This document shows positions 35,484 through 44,246 of a stretch of 64,000 nt of DNA, piece after piece. Origin of the DNA: JAUMBM01 sp964441755 (GTDB lineage Bacteria; Bacteroidota; Bacteroidia; Chitinophagales; Saprospiraceae). Under the pieces are notes generated by a model. The model saw nothing but the letters and a program-made list of their open reading frames with translations, searched no databases and was not told the origin of the DNA. The stretch's first letter is position 1. Each line of letters opens with the position of its first letter. Location of the stretch: assembly GCA_964441755.1 (NCBI GenBank), contig CAYTVG010000014.1:1-64000 (forward strand). The letters run 5' to 3'. The position numbers were made by a program, and so were the translations under genes.

Positions 35484-36050
35484 ATGAACAGAATACTGTT
35501 GCTGATGATGATGGGTATAGGCCTGCTGGTATACAGTGGCTGCGGTAAAGACGATAACAACCCTGCCGACGAAAACCTGCTGCGATACGATGGTGAAAAC
35601 GCCACCGGCCCACTGCTTGCTGCCGGCAATTATGAGACTGCCGTACGCTTTACCCGTGCGCAGACAGAACCCTTTAGCGGGCGGAAGCTGATAGGCGTAC
35701 GCTGGTTTACCGGTCCGCTACCGGCGGCCTGTGAGTTGCGCGTGTATGGCCGCGGGCAGGGCAATACGCCCGGGGCACTGCTGTACAGTGCCAACGTCAT
35801 CAACCAGGTTCGGCAATTTGGGTGGACGAATCACACCCTCTCAACACCGGTTGACATCCCCGCTGATGACTTGTGGATCAGCATTGCCTTCACACACAGC
35901 CAGCAGGGACAGTCTATCGGCTGTGATGCAGGCCCCAACAGAGCCAATGGCGACTGGATATTTGACGAAGCAGTTGGTGACTGGCAGACTTACACCGCAC
36001 GAACCGGAGAAAGTGTAAACTGGAATATCCGGGGTGTTGTAGGACAGTAA
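35484..36050 (+). CDS. Putative surface lipoprotein with a secreted beta-sandwich domain
   Basis: 188 residues from the ATG at 35484, where the hydrophobic leader MNRILLLMMMGIGLLVYSGC begins. The Cys after YSG could be lipidated, although Tyr at -3 is atypical. The mature part begins with a charged linker (GKDDNNPADEN) and continues with a beta-sandwich I know from many Bacteroidota secreted proteins: AVRFTRAQTEPFSGRKLIGVRWF, ELRVYGRGQGNTPGALLYS, DLWISIAFTHSQQGQSIGCDAGP. In larger proteins that domain sits before peptidase tails or sorting tails; here it stands alone. No catalytic residues are seen. Function unknown; it may be an accessory binding protein. Confidence 0.65.
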   Translation: MNRILLLMMMGIGLLVYSGCGKDDNNPADENLLRYDGENATGPLLAAGNYETAVRFTRAQTEPFSGRKLIGVRWFTGPLPAACELRVYGRGQGNTPGALLYSANVINQVRQFGWTNHTLSTPVDIPADDLWISIAFTHSQQGQSIGCDAGPNRANGDWIFDEAVGDWQTYTARTGESVNWNIRGVVGQ

Positions 36051-36269
36051 TCCTGAGCCTTTGAAATAAGACCTCAGCCGTGTTTGGGATGTTTCCGCGG
36101 GCCAGGGAAGGTACTTACCGTGGGTTTTCAGCTATTGCCGTGGTGCAACAGCAGCATACTGCTTACAAAGCGTGAAAATACACGAAAAGACAGCTCACGG
36201 TTGTCTGCCCGGGCAGCAATTCCCGAACACGCGCTCAGGGATGTCGTATGAAAGCTACCCACGCGTCCG

Positions 36270-37595
36270 TCAGGAAGCGCCGGGCGCGGTCATCCCGTGA
36301 TGTATATGCACACGTCTGAAAAGCAGCAGACTCAGGATGAAAAAGAGGGTGAGTACCAGAATGCTGTTGCGTATATTCCCTGTTAGCTGCTCAATCAGCC
36401 CGAAGCTAAAAGTACCACTCACGATGGCCACCTTTTCGAGCACATCGTAGAAACTAAAGTAAGAAGCCGTATCAGGCGTACCCTCAGGAATTAACTTGGC
36501 GTAAGTTGAACGCGACATTGCCTGAATCCCCCCCATGACACTGCCAACCGCCAGGGCCAGCATATAGAATTGGTACTTTTGGGTGACGAAATACGCGATC
36601 AGGCAGATACTCGTCCAAATCAGCAGGATGACAGAAATAGCGAATTTATTGCCACGCCGCCCCGACAGCCAGGCAAAAAAGTAAGCCCCAAAAATAGCGA
36701 TAATTTGCAGCAGCAAAATTAGCAGAATCAGCTCTGCCGTTCCAAAGTCCATTTCCACTTTGGCAAAAGTAGCCGCCAGAAACAGGACCGTCTGTGCTCC
36801 GGCACTGTAAAAGAAAAAGCTCAGGAGGAAGCGCTTGGTCTGCTCCTGATCAGCCAGCTCTGCACGCACTTTTTTGAGCTCATCCCAGCCCTTGAATGCC
36901 AGCGGAAGCAGGCGCTCCTTGCGCCGGATATCCAGCGGAAGCCGATTGAAAGGAATGAGTGCAAAACCCAGCCACCACAGCCCCACCATAGCAAAACTAA
37001 TCCGCGCCGGCAGCGTCCCCTCCTCAGGCAGACCAAACCACAGCGGCTTCTGCAACATCAGCAGATTGATGATCAGCAACAGCACACTACCGATGAAGCC
37101 CATCGCAAAGCCCCGTGCACTGACCCGGTCATACTGATCTTCCGTCACAATCTCCGGCAGGTAGCTGTTGTAGAAAACCAGTCCGCCTGCAAAACCAATC
37201 ATAGCAATGATGAAGGCCCCTGTCCCCAGCCAGAGCGTATCCATACCCTGAAAAAAGAAAAGCCCTACACAAGCCACCGAGCCCATGATGGTAAAGAACC
37301 GCATGAACCACATTTTTCGCCCCCCATAATCTGCTATGCCCGATAACCAGGGTGAAAAAGCAGCAATCAGCAGGTAGGCAGCACTAATGGCATAAGCATA
37401 CAGACTGCTGGAACTCATCGTAAGCCCCGCCAGTTCTATCTCAGGATCGACAACCGCCAGAAAATACTCCGGGAAGATAGCTACCGTTATGACCAACGCG
37501 AAAGCGGAGTTGGCCCAGTCGAAAAATGTCCAACCCCTGACAACTTTGGGGTTGTTGCGTGTATAAACGTCCATTTCATCTATTTTACTGCTCAA
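36270..37595 (-). CDS. MFS transporter, UMF1 (Atg22-like) family
   Basis: Inner-membrane permease of 441 residues with about twelve hydrophobic helices. UMF1 hallmarks: the WTFFDWANSAFALVITVAIFP start, the SGIADYGGRKMWFMRFF loop (major-facilitator motif A equivalent), the FYNSYLPEI segment (F/Y-N-S/A-F/Y-L-P), and GGIQAMSRSTYAKLIPEG in the second half. Relatives in yeast export vacuolar amino acids; bacterial substrates are mostly unknown. The ATG at 37595 is followed by a short hydrophilic N-terminus. The gene stands alone: downstream (36051-36269) is bare and upstream is a hairpin and dcd in the opposite direction. Confidence 0.87.
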   Translation of the reverse strand: MSSKIDEMDVYTRNNPKVVRGWTFFDWANSAFALVITVAIFPEYFLAVVDPEIELAGLTMSSSSLYAYAISAAYLLIAAFSPWLSGIADYGGRKMWFMRFFTIMGSVACVGLFFFQGMDTLWLGTGAFIIAMIGFAGGLVFYNSYLPEIVTEDQYDRVSARGFAMGFIGSVLLLIINLLMLQKPLWFGLPEEGTLPARISFAMVGLWWLGFALIPFNRLPLDIRRKERLLPLAFKGWDELKKVRAELADQEQTKRFLLSFFFYSAGAQTVLFLAATFAKVEMDFGTAELILLILLLQIIAIFGAYFFAWLSGRRGNKFAISVILLIWTSICLIAYFVTQKYQFYMLALAVGSVMGGIQAMSRSTYAKLIPEGTPDTASYFSFYDVLEKVAIVSGTFSFGLIEQLTGNIRNSILVLTLFFILSLLLFRRVHIHHGMTAPGAS

Positions 37596-37692
37596 CCAGC
37601 GCTACAAGTTAGCGGTTTTATTAAAATTCTTGTAATTTTGTTACGAACTTGAAGCGTGTTTTGGCGAGTTATGTTAGTCAGGACTCGCACAA

Positions 37693-37742
37693 GGTGTGTG
37701 TGTCATTGTTTTGGGCATAAGCCCAAAACAATGACACACACC
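37693..37742. other. Inverted repeat between divergent UMF1 and dcd genes
   Basis: GGTGTGTGTgTCATTGTTTTGGGC-type arm, loop ATAA, and its complement, about 22 bp with one extra TG in the left arm. It lies between two divergent genes, so it is not an ordinary terminator. The remaining bases of 37596-37922 hold a TAATTTTG at 37633-37640 and nothing else recognised. Confidence 0.55.
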
Positions 37743-37922
37743 GGATACTTATCGGCGGCAAAAGCCATATGATGATTGTCCAAAGCAAACCCAATTGTTG
37801 CCGTCAAAAAGACGGCATATCGATATCCCCCCGTCTTATACTATTCACCAGGCATCCCCAAGGTCAGGCTACCGAACAGCACAAGTAGTATACCTACTTG
37901 GGATACAACTTTTTTAGACATT

Positions 37923-38459
37923 ATGATTCTCAGTGATACAAAAATACTGGCAGCTATTGAAGAAGGGAAGATCGTGATAGAGCCCTTTGACCGCGCCTAT
38001 CTGGGCACCAACTCCTACGATGTCCATCTCGGAAAATGGCTGGCCATTTACAAAGATCATATTCTCGACGCCCGCAGGCACAATGAAATTGAATACTTTG
38101 AAATCCCCGATGAAGGCTTTGTACTCCATCCCAACACCCTGTACCTGGGCGTCACGGCTGAGTATACAGAAACACACCATGCTGTGCCCTTTCTGGAAGG
38201 CAAATCGAGTGTGGGTCGACTCGGCATCGACATACATGCGACTGCCGGCAAAGGAGATGTGGGCTTTTGTAACCATTGGACATTGGAGATAAGCTGTACC
38301 CATCCCGTGCGCGTTTACGCGGGCATGCCTATTGGACAACTGATTTACTTTGCGGTAGAAGGAGAAATCGAGACCTACTACAATCGCAAAATCAACGCCA
38401 AATACAACCAACGCTCAGATAAACCCATGGAAAGCATGATGTGGAAGAACAAGTGGTAA
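37923..38459 (+). CDS. dcd: dCTP deaminase
   Basis: Cytosolic trimer deaminating dCTP to dUTP, the source of dUMP for thymidylate; 178 residues from the ATG at 37923. The start MILSDTKILAAIEEGKIVIEPF is standard. The nucleotide-binding motif GKSSVGRLGIDIHATAG carries the catalytic Glu upstream (FLEGKSS), and the C-terminal lid shows IGQLIYFAVEG and YNRKINAKYNQR. A bifunctional dCTP deaminase/dUTPase cannot be excluded but the length suits the plain enzyme. The open frame before 37923 lacks an ATG and is taken as leader. It lies 58 nt upstream of a flavin monooxygenase. Confidence 0.93.
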   Translation: MILSDTKILAAIEEGKIVIEPFDRAYLGTNSYDVHLGKWLAIYKDHILDARRHNEIEYFEIPDEGFVLHPNTLYLGVTAEYTETHHAVPFLEGKSSVGRLGIDIHATAGKGDVGFCNHWTLEISCTHPVRVYAGMPIGQLIYFAVEGEIETYYNRKINAKYNQRSDKPMESMMWKNKW

Positions 38460-38517
38460 GCCAGCTTGCTGATAACCACCATCGATACTATATTCACTAC
38501 TAATTAATTCATTTACA

Positions 38518-39705
38518 GTGTCATACAACAATCTTCCCCCCCAAGATGTGTCTACACTCATCATCGGTGCAGGCCCTGCAGGGCTGGCAACAGCCGCTGC
38601 CCTGCGCATGCGACAACAAGACTTTACCATGCTGGAAAGCGGCAGCTATGTGGGTGCTTCCTGGTACAAGCACTACCGTAGGCTGCAGCTGCACACCATC
38701 AAAGAATTGTCTCACTTGCCGGGCATGGATTTTCCCAACTTTTTCCCACAGTACGTAACCCGCGCACTGTTGTTGGAATACTTTGAAAATTACGCAGCCA
38801 AATTCGATATACAGCCTGTCTTCCGGCACTGCGTATCGAATGTCAGCCGGCAGGCCGATGGCCGTTGGCTGGTGAAAGTGCATCACTGCAGATCCTACCT
38901 GTGCGAACAGGTAGTGATTGCCACCGGCGTCAACCACACGCCCAACATTCCTTCCATTGAATCGCAAAAACAATTTACCGGCAAGCTCATACACAGCTCC
39001 CTCTACAAGGAACCCAAGCCTTTCGAGGGGCAGCGCGTACTGGTCGTGGGTATGGGCAACAGCGGTGCTGAAATAGCCCTGGACCTCAGTGAAGCAGGGA
39101 TTGACACCAGCATCAGCGTACGCGGCCCTGTCAACATTGTGCCGAAGGAAGTTTTGGGCAGGCCTACCCAGCAAACGGCTATGCTGCTTGCCAAGCTGCC
39201 TACCTGGCTGGGCGACCGCATTGGGCTGCTGGTCAGGCGATTTACGATGGGCGATCTGCCGCGCTATGGTTTACCCCTGGCCGATATGGCTCCCGCCCAA
39301 CAATTGCGCGAATTGGGTCAGACACCGGTCATCGATTTGGGAACTGCTGATCAAATCCGCCAGGGGCGCATAAAAGTACTGCCGGGCATCAGTCATTTCC
39401 TGCCCGAAGAGATTGTTTTTTCCAATGGGGAGCGTCAAACCTTCGACAGTGTCATCTTTGCTACAGGCTATCGGGCCAAACTGGACGAACTGCTGGGCGC
39501 AACCGAAGGACTGTGCGACGCGCAGGGGCTTCCGAAATCAATCATAGGCAGCGACGCTTATGAGGGACTGTATTTCGTGGGTTTTGACAACTACAGTCCG
39601 GGTGGCGGACTCAGCATCATACGACGCGACTCGGTGCTCGTAGCGCAGTATATCAGCGAACGCATGGCGCGCAGTCAAGGCGCTGTGCAGGCGCAGCCTG
39701 TATAG
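38518..39705 (+). CDS. Flavin-dependent monooxygenase (FMO/YUCCA-like)
   Basis: FAD/NADPH enzyme of 395 residues with a GTG start at 38518; the next ATG lies inside the FAD motif. The FAD-binding GAGPAGLATAAALR is at about 18-31, and the FMO-type signature follows (GSYVGASWYKHYRRLQLHT, with FPNFFPQYVTRALLLEYFENYA). The NADPH site is VVGMGNSGAEIALDLSE, and the closing motif is IFATGYRAKLDELL. Relatives hydroxylate soft nucleophiles or decarboxylate indole-3-pyruvate; the substrate here is unknown. Probably co-transcribed with dcd, although no functional link is obvious. Confidence 0.87.
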   Translation: MSYNNLPPQDVSTLIIGAGPAGLATAAALRMRQQDFTMLESGSYVGASWYKHYRRLQLHTIKELSHLPGMDFPNFFPQYVTRALLLEYFENYAAKFDIQPVFRHCVSNVSRQADGRWLVKVHHCRSYLCEQVVIATGVNHTPNIPSIESQKQFTGKLIHSSLYKEPKPFEGQRVLVVGMGNSGAEIALDLSEAGIDTSISVRGPVNIVPKEVLGRPTQQTAMLLAKLPTWLGDRIGLLVRRFTMGDLPRYGLPLADMAPAQQLRELGQTPVIDLGTADQIRQGRIKVLPGISHFLPEEIVFSNGERQTFDSVIFATGYRAKLDELLGATEGLCDAQGLPKSIIGSDAYEGLYFVGFDNYSPGGGLSIIRRDSVLVAQYISERMARSQGAVQAQPV

Positions 39706-39708
39706 GCT

Positions 39709-39796
39709 CACGATTCCATTGGGCGGCCCTGGCCGCCCAATGGAATCGTGCAAAAGCTGTGATTTGATTTTTGCAAAAATCAAATCACAGCTTTTT
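39709..39796. terminator. GC-class plus AT-class hairpin pair between convergent genes
   Basis: 39709-39750: CACGATTCCATTGGGCGGCC and its complement, a perfect stem of about 20 bp. 39752-39796: AAAAGCTGTGATTTGATTTTT-gc-AAAAATCAAATCACAGCTTTTT. The last T-run contains the ltaE stop codon (39795-39797). Confidence 0.8.
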
Positions 39797-40820
39797 ATTT
39801 GGGCAATGTTATTGCCCGCATGCGGTCAATAGCCAGCTCTACTTCCTCGCGACTAACATCCAGATGCGTGACGAAGCGAATGGTGGCAGGGCCAAAAGCT
39901 GAAGCGCGAATACCTACAGCTGCCAGCTGCTGCAGCAGTTGAGCCGCCGTCAGTCCGGCAGCAAGATCGAAAATGACGATATTGGACTGTACCGGCCGTA
40001 CAGCATCGACAAAGCTGAGTTCCGCCAGTGCCTGCCCCAGCAGGCGGGCATGCTCATTGTCTATCCGCAGGCGACTGACATGGTGATCCAACGCATAAAT
40101 GCCGGCGGCGGCTAAGTAGCCAGCCTGCCGCATGCCCCCGCCAAAAGCCTTCCGCAGGCGACGCGCCTGCGCAATCAGGCTTCGGCTGCCGATCAGCAGA
40201 GAGCCAACGGGGGCCCCCAGGCCCTTGCTCAGGCATATTGACAAGCTATCAAACACAGCCCCCCAATCAGCAGGCGATTCGCCCGTTTCTACCAGCGCAT
40301 TAAACAGGCGGGCACCATCGAGGTGGAGCGCCATTTGTCGCGCCCGGCAGCAGTCAGCAATCGGCCGCACCTCGTCCAGCGTATAGATACTGCCCCCACC
40401 TTTGTTGCAGGTATTTTCCAGCACCACCAACCGGCTGCGCGTCAGCCAGTCAGCCTCCGGCTTGACAGCAGCCTCTACCTGAGCAGCCGTCATCTTGCCG
40501 TGAATCCCTTCGATAAGATTGACACCAATGCCCGAGTGAAAAGCATAGCCACCCGCCTCATACTGATAAACATGCGAAGTCTGTTCGCAGATCATCTCAT
40601 CCAGCGGCTGCGTATGGCATTTGATGGCCAATTGGTTGGTCATGGTGCCCGAGGGGCAAAACAGTGCAGCCTCCTTGCCAAAGAGCGCCGCTGCCTTGGC
40701 CTCGAGGGCATTGACGGTGGGGTCTTCCCCAAAAACGTCATCGCCCACCTCGGCGGCCTGCATGGCCGCCAGCATGGCCGCTGTAGGCTTGGTTACGGTA
40801 TCGCTGAGTAAATTGATCAT
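39795..40820 (-). CDS. ltaE: Low-specificity L-threonine aldolase
   Basis: PLP enzyme cleaving threonine/allo-threonine to glycine and acetaldehyde; 341 residues. The N-terminus INLLSDTVTKPTAAMLAAM and GDDVFGEDPTVNALE are diagnostic. PLP contacts are seen in FCPSGTMTNQLAIKCH, ENTCNKGGGSIYTLDE, HLDGARLFNA and the Schiff-base lysine in SICLSKGLGAPVGSLL. The H-V-Y-Q-Y-E-A-G-G segment is also typical. It overlaps ridA by four bases (ATGA) and is translated after it. It shares a convergent terminator with the monooxygenase gene. Confidence 0.92.
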   Translation of the reverse strand: MINLLSDTVTKPTAAMLAAMQAAEVGDDVFGEDPTVNALEAKAAALFGKEAALFCPSGTMTNQLAIKCHTQPLDEMICEQTSHVYQYEAGGYAFHSGIGVNLIEGIHGKMTAAQVEAAVKPEADWLTRSRLVVLENTCNKGGGSIYTLDEVRPIADCCRARQMALHLDGARLFNALVETGESPADWGAVFDSLSICLSKGLGAPVGSLLIGSRSLIAQARRLRKAFGGGMRQAGYLAAAGIYALDHHVSRLRIDNEHARLLGQALAELSFVDAVRPVQSNIVIFDLAAGLTAAQLLQQLAAVGIRASAFGPATIRFVTHLDVSREEVELAIDRMRAITLPK

Positions 40821-41203
40821 GCCTCTACTGCTGCAATCACTGAAATCTCTACATTCACGAAGCGCGGAAGATTGGCCACCTCTACGAGCTCGCGCGCCGG
40901 CGCACTGGCCTCATCGAAATACTGCGCGTACACCCCGTTGATGCGTCCGAAGTCGTGCATATCTTTCACAAAGACCGAACACTTGAGTACCTTGTCGAAA
41001 CCACTGCCTGCTGCAGACAAGATAGCGCTGATGTTTTCCATCACCTGCTGTGTCTCCTCCTCGATGGAGTCTGTCACCAGTTCGCCCGTCGCCGGATTGA
41101 TGGCAATCTGTCCCGAGACAAATAGCATGCCCTGATAGGCAACTGCCTGGTTATAGGGACCGATGGGCGCCGGTGCCTGCTGTGTCTGAATAATCTTTTT
41201 CAT
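40817..41203 (-). CDS. ridA: RidA family enamine/imine deaminase
   Basis: Small trimeric protein of 128 residues from the ATG at 41203; the open frame extends upstream but runs into a terminator array. It hydrolyses reactive 2-aminoacrylate-type enamines made by PLP enzymes. The family signature is present: PAPIGPYNQAV, GMLFVSGQIAINPATGEL, ENISAILSAAGSGFDKVLKCSVFVKDM, and PARELVEVANLPRFVNVEISVIA with the catalytic Arg of PAR. The translational coupling to threonine aldolase fits detoxification of side products of PLP chemistry on threonine or serine; that link is inference. Confidence 0.9.
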   Translation of the reverse strand: MKKIIQTQQAPAPIGPYNQAVAYQGMLFVSGQIAINPATGELVTDSIEEETQQVMENISAILSAAGSGFDKVLKCSVFVKDMHDFGRINGVYAQYFDEASAPARELVEVANLPRFVNVEISVIAAVEA

Positions 41204-41280
41204 GCCTTGTGTTGGTTGAACTGGCTGAAATAATAACTGCCCACAGGTAATAAACCCTTTGACAGCCTTATGAGAAACAA

Positions 41281-41419
41281 CTAAAGCCCCTGATAGTCCT
41301 ATCAGGGGCTTTAGCCTACAGTTTTGACCTTTCATTTTGCCGCCAAAGGCGGCAAAATGAAAGGTCAAACGCTTTTCCGGTTTTTAATTTCAAAAAAAAT
41401 TAAAACCGGAAAAGCGTTT
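41281..41419. terminator. Triple hairpin array between rpmF and ridA
   Basis: 41281-41314 (CTAAAGCCCCTGATA, loop GTCC, complement: perfect 15 bp); 41322-41369 (TTGACCTTTCATTTTGCCGCC, loop AAA, complement: GC class); 41367-41419 (AAACGCTTTTCCGGTTTT-type arm with an AT-rich apex). It terminates the leu/yceD/rpmF side. All genes here are on the minus strand. Confidence 0.75.
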
Positions 41420-41426
41420 TGAAATG

Positions 41427-41621
41427 TTACTCTGCACCTTCGGCAGCAACCAGCAATTTGCCGCGATAGTACATATTGCCCTCATCGTCCTTATAGGCAC
41501 GATGCAAGAGGTGGCGCTGGCCAGTAGTCTTACAGGTTGCAATCTGCGGAACGCCTACCTTGTAGTGCGTGCGGCGCTTGTGCTTGCGTTGCTTAGAAAC
41601 GCGTGTCTTTGGATGTGCCAT
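41427..41621 (-). CDS. rpmF: 50S ribosomal protein L32
   Basis: Ribosomal protein of 64 residues, normal length. The start MAHPKTRVSKQRKHKRRTHYK is typical of L32, followed by the central segment (PQIATCKTTGQRHLLH) and the tail with YYRGKLLV. Only one Cys is present in the place of the zinc-type CxxC, so it is probably the zinc-free form. It is 40 nt downstream of the DUF177/YceD gene, the conserved yceD-rpmF pair of many bacteria. Confidence 0.96.
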   Translation of the reverse strand: MAHPKTRVSKQRKHKRRTHYKVGVPQIATCKTTGQRHLLHRAYKDDEGNMYYRGKLLVAAEGAE

Positions 41622-41661
41622 TCGTCAGCAAAATTTTGGCGACTTTTCAGTCGGCTATCAA

Positions 41662-42204
41662 CTATTGATTATTATTCCAATCCTTAAAAAGATCTTTCAG
41701 CGGTGCGTCGTCCCCCTCATCTCCTGCTTCCTCACTGGCCGCCTGCTCGCGCAGGTAAGCCAGCATTTGCTCATCACAGGGCTTAACGTCCATAGATTCG
41801 CAATCGATGACTTTGACCAGCGGCATGGCCAGCAAGACAAAATCGTAGACATAGGGGGCGATATTGACGGAAGAAGTCTCCGGGTGGATAAACACCAGAT
41901 CCGGATCTTCCGACTCTGTTTCTTCCACACTGTACTTCAACACAAGATGCTGATTATCTTCGAGTGGCAGGTCAATTGCTGCCAGGCAGCGGTCGCATTC
42001 TGTACGCACACTGCCTTTGAAATCGAAGCTCAGCACAATCATGTCGGCCCGCTTGTCAAAACCTACTGTCAGATCAATCACCCCTTCTTCAATGGGTGAG
42101 AACTCGAAAGCAGCGAAGAACTCACGATCGATAGAGAAGGTGAATTCATGCAGGCCGGTATGCAAGCCCTTGACCGGTATGCGAAAAGGGAGAAGAGGAT
42201 CCAT
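41662..42204 (-). CDS. yceD: YceD/DUF177 protein
   Basis: 180-residue acidic cytosolic protein of the YceD (DUF177) family, conserved next to rpmF and linked with 23S rRNA levels in other bacteria and plants. Visible family traits: the FEFSPIEEGVIDLTVGFDKRADMIVLSFDFKG beta-hairpins, a C-x-x-C pair in RTECDRCLAAIDLPL, and the C-terminal acidic segment with APLKDLFKDW. It precedes rpmF by 40 nt and they share a transcript; a minus-strand TACCTTTG lies at 42264-42271. Confidence 0.9.
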   Translation of the reverse strand: MDPLLPFRIPVKGLHTGLHEFTFSIDREFFAAFEFSPIEEGVIDLTVGFDKRADMIVLSFDFKGSVRTECDRCLAAIDLPLEDNQHLVLKYSVEETESEDPDLVFIHPETSSVNIAPYVYDFVLLAMPLVKVIDCESMDVKPCDEQMLAYLREQAASEEAGDEGDDAPLKDLFKDWNNNQ

Positions 42205-42263
42205 ACGCAGCTTTGCTTTCGTTCTTGTAGCGCCAGCCTGTGTTTAGCAGGCCTTAGCGTGCG

Positions 42264-42271
42264 CAAAGGTA
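42264..42271 (-). promoter_or_regulatory. Putative -7 element for yceD-rpmF
   Basis: On the minus strand it reads TACCTTTG, 60 nt before the yceD ATG. No good -33 TTG was seen. Confidence 0.4.
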
Positions 42272-42382
42272 GAAAGTTATGCGAAAAAATCATAGTTATA
42301 TGTATTTTTTTGCGGCTGTAGCCGTAAAAAAACGCATATAAGTTTTACGTTACTGTTTTTGGGCAGCAAAAGCAGCCGTTCA

Positions 42383-43498
42383 TTAGATAATTGTGGACAG
42401 TCGCTGCCCCACCTGTTCCCGGCGGATACCGGGCGAATCGGCATCGCTGACCAGATGAGCGACAATATCGCCCATTTCACTGCAGCTACACTGTACGGCA
42501 GGATGCAAATCCGGCGTACCCAAGCCTTTGGCCAGCACCTGTGCTACAGCCTCACGCACCACCTTGCCCTCGCGGCGCAGCCCGAGGTGATCGAGCAGCA
42601 TAGCTGCCGACAGAATGGTTGCCAGCGGATTGGCAATATCTTTACCTGCCGCCTGTGGGTAGGAGCCGTGAATTGGCTCGAACAAAGCCGTGCGTTCGCC
42701 CAGTGAAGACGAAGGCAGCAGCCCCAGCGAACCCGCCAGCACGCTGGACTCATCCGACAGAATATCGCCGAACATATTTTCTGTCAATACTACATCAAAC
42801 TGAGCAGGGCTGACAATCAGCTGCATAGCAGCATTGTCGACGTACAGATAATCAATCTCTACATCTTCATACTCAGCCTGCATCGATTGTATCGTTTCCC
42901 TCCACAGTCTGCTGGTCTCCAGCACATTGGCCTTATCAACCACCGTCACTTTTTTGCGCCGGTTGCGTGCGTAATCGAAGGCGATGCGCGCCACGCGTAC
43001 GATCTCCTCGCGGCTGTAGCTGCAGGTATCAAAAGCCGTATCGGCCGAAGGCCGCCCCTTTTCCCCAAAATAAATACCCCCCGTCAGTTCGCGCACCATC
43101 AGCATATCCACCCCTTCGAGCCTTTCAGGCCGCAGGGGTGCGAGGTGGCGCAGGCTGGGAAAAATCGTCACCGGCCGCAGGTTGGCATACAAGCCCAGGG
43201 CTTTGCGCAGGCGCAACAGCCCCTGCTCAGGCCGCACCTTGGCCGCAGGATCGTTGTCGTAACGAGGATGCCCGATGGCGCCAAACAAGACAGCATCGGC
43301 CGCCAGACATACGTCCAGTGTAGCCTGTGGCAAGGGATCGCCCGTAGCGTCGATGGCCACAGCGCCCACCAGTGCAGGATGGTATTCAAAACGATAACCG
43401 AAGCGATCGCCTACGGCATCCATAACTTTCTGGGCCTGGCTGACCACCTCGGGGCCGATACCATCACCGGCCAGTACGGCAATTTGAAACGTTTGCAT
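42383..43498 (-). CDS. leuB: 3-Isopropylmalate dehydrogenase
   Basis: NAD-dependent oxidative decarboxylase of leucine synthesis, 371 residues. Signatures: LAGDGIGPEVV at the N-terminus, LFGAIGHPRYDNDP, the substrate Arg-rich segment LMVRELTGGIYFGEKGR, and the metal/NAD loop ENMFGDILSDESSVLAGSLGLLPSSSLG followed by EPIHGSYPQAAGKDIANP. It is the last gene of leuACDB, 75 nt after leuD. Isocitrate dehydrogenase and tartrate dehydrogenase relatives are excluded by the operon context. Confidence 0.96.
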   Translation of the reverse strand: MQTFQIAVLAGDGIGPEVVSQAQKVMDAVGDRFGYRFEYHPALVGAVAIDATGDPLPQATLDVCLAADAVLFGAIGHPRYDNDPAAKVRPEQGLLRLRKALGLYANLRPVTIFPSLRHLAPLRPERLEGVDMLMVRELTGGIYFGEKGRPSADTAFDTCSYSREEIVRVARIAFDYARNRRKKVTVVDKANVLETSRLWRETIQSMQAEYEDVEIDYLYVDNAAMQLIVSPAQFDVVLTENMFGDILSDESSVLAGSLGLLPSSSLGERTALFEPIHGSYPQAAGKDIANPLATILSAAMLLDHLGLRREGKVVREAVAQVLAKGLGTPDLHPAVQCSCSEMGDIVAHLVSDADSPGIRREQVGQRLSTII

Positions 43499-43573
43499 AT
43501 TGTTGGCTTACTGTCTTGGCTTGTATCGGGTCTCCTCCTGCAGGACATACACCCGGGCACAAGCACACTAAAT

Positions 43574-44167
43574 TTATTGTCTCCCGGCAGCCTGCTCGAA
43601 AGCCTCTATCTCCGGACGCAGGCTGAGCAGGAAGTCGATATCGTCATAACCATTGAGCAGGCACATTTTTTTGTAGGGGTCGATTTCGAAACCGAACGCC
43701 TCCCCTGAGCCCTCGATGCGCAACTGCTGCTGCTCCAGATCAACGGTTATCGGTTGATCCGGCCGTGCTTCTATGGCCGCAAACAGCCGGTGCAAAAAAT
43801 CGTCGGACACCTGTATCGGCAGCAGTCCGTTGTTGAGTGCATTCCCTTTGAAAATATCCGCAAAAAAACTGGAGACGACCACCCGGAAGCCATAATCAGC
43901 CAATGCCCAGGCAGCGTGCTCGCGGCTGGAGCCGCAGCCAAAGTTGCGGCCGGCAACCAGCACCTCGCCCCGGTAGATACCCCCGTTGAGCACAAAATCC
44001 TGTTTAACCCCGCCCGCCTGGTCATAGCGCCAGTCGCGGAAGAGATTATCACCAAACCCTTCCCTGGTCGTCGCCTTGAGGAAACGGGCAGGGATAATCT
44101 GGTCTGTATCGACATCTTCGATCGGCAGCGGTACCGCTGTTGTTGTCAGTTTGACAAATGGTTGCAT
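43574..44167 (-). CDS. leuD: 3-Isopropylmalate dehydratase, small subunit
   Basis: Small subunit (197 residues) of the isomerase that converts 2- to 3-isopropylmalate; it forms the swivel domain over the LeuC iron-sulphur site. Visible motifs: VDTDQIIPARFLK, FGCGSSREHAAWALADYG and the GNALNNGLLPI segment. Between leuC (79 nt) and leuB (75 nt) on the minus strand, confirming its role. Standard length; nothing odd. Confidence 0.96.
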   Translation of the reverse strand: MQPFVKLTTTAVPLPIEDVDTDQIIPARFLKATTREGFGDNLFRDWRYDQAGGVKQDFVLNGGIYRGEVLVAGRNFGCGSSREHAAWALADYGFRVVVSSFFADIFKGNALNNGLLPIQVSDDFLHRLFAAIEARPDQPITVDLEQQQLRIEGSGEAFGFEIDPYKKMCLLNGYDDIDFLLSLRPEIEAFEQAAGRQ

Positions 44168-44246
44168 ACACCTCTTACATTATGTTGGCGCACAAGGGCT
44201 GCGCCAGCCCTTGCAGGGCATTGTAAAAAAAGCCAAAGCGGCCGGT

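Noticed and set aside
37776..37922. N-terminal extension of dCTP deaminase
   Set aside because: No ATG in the extension and the family start MILSDTKI is exactly at 37923.
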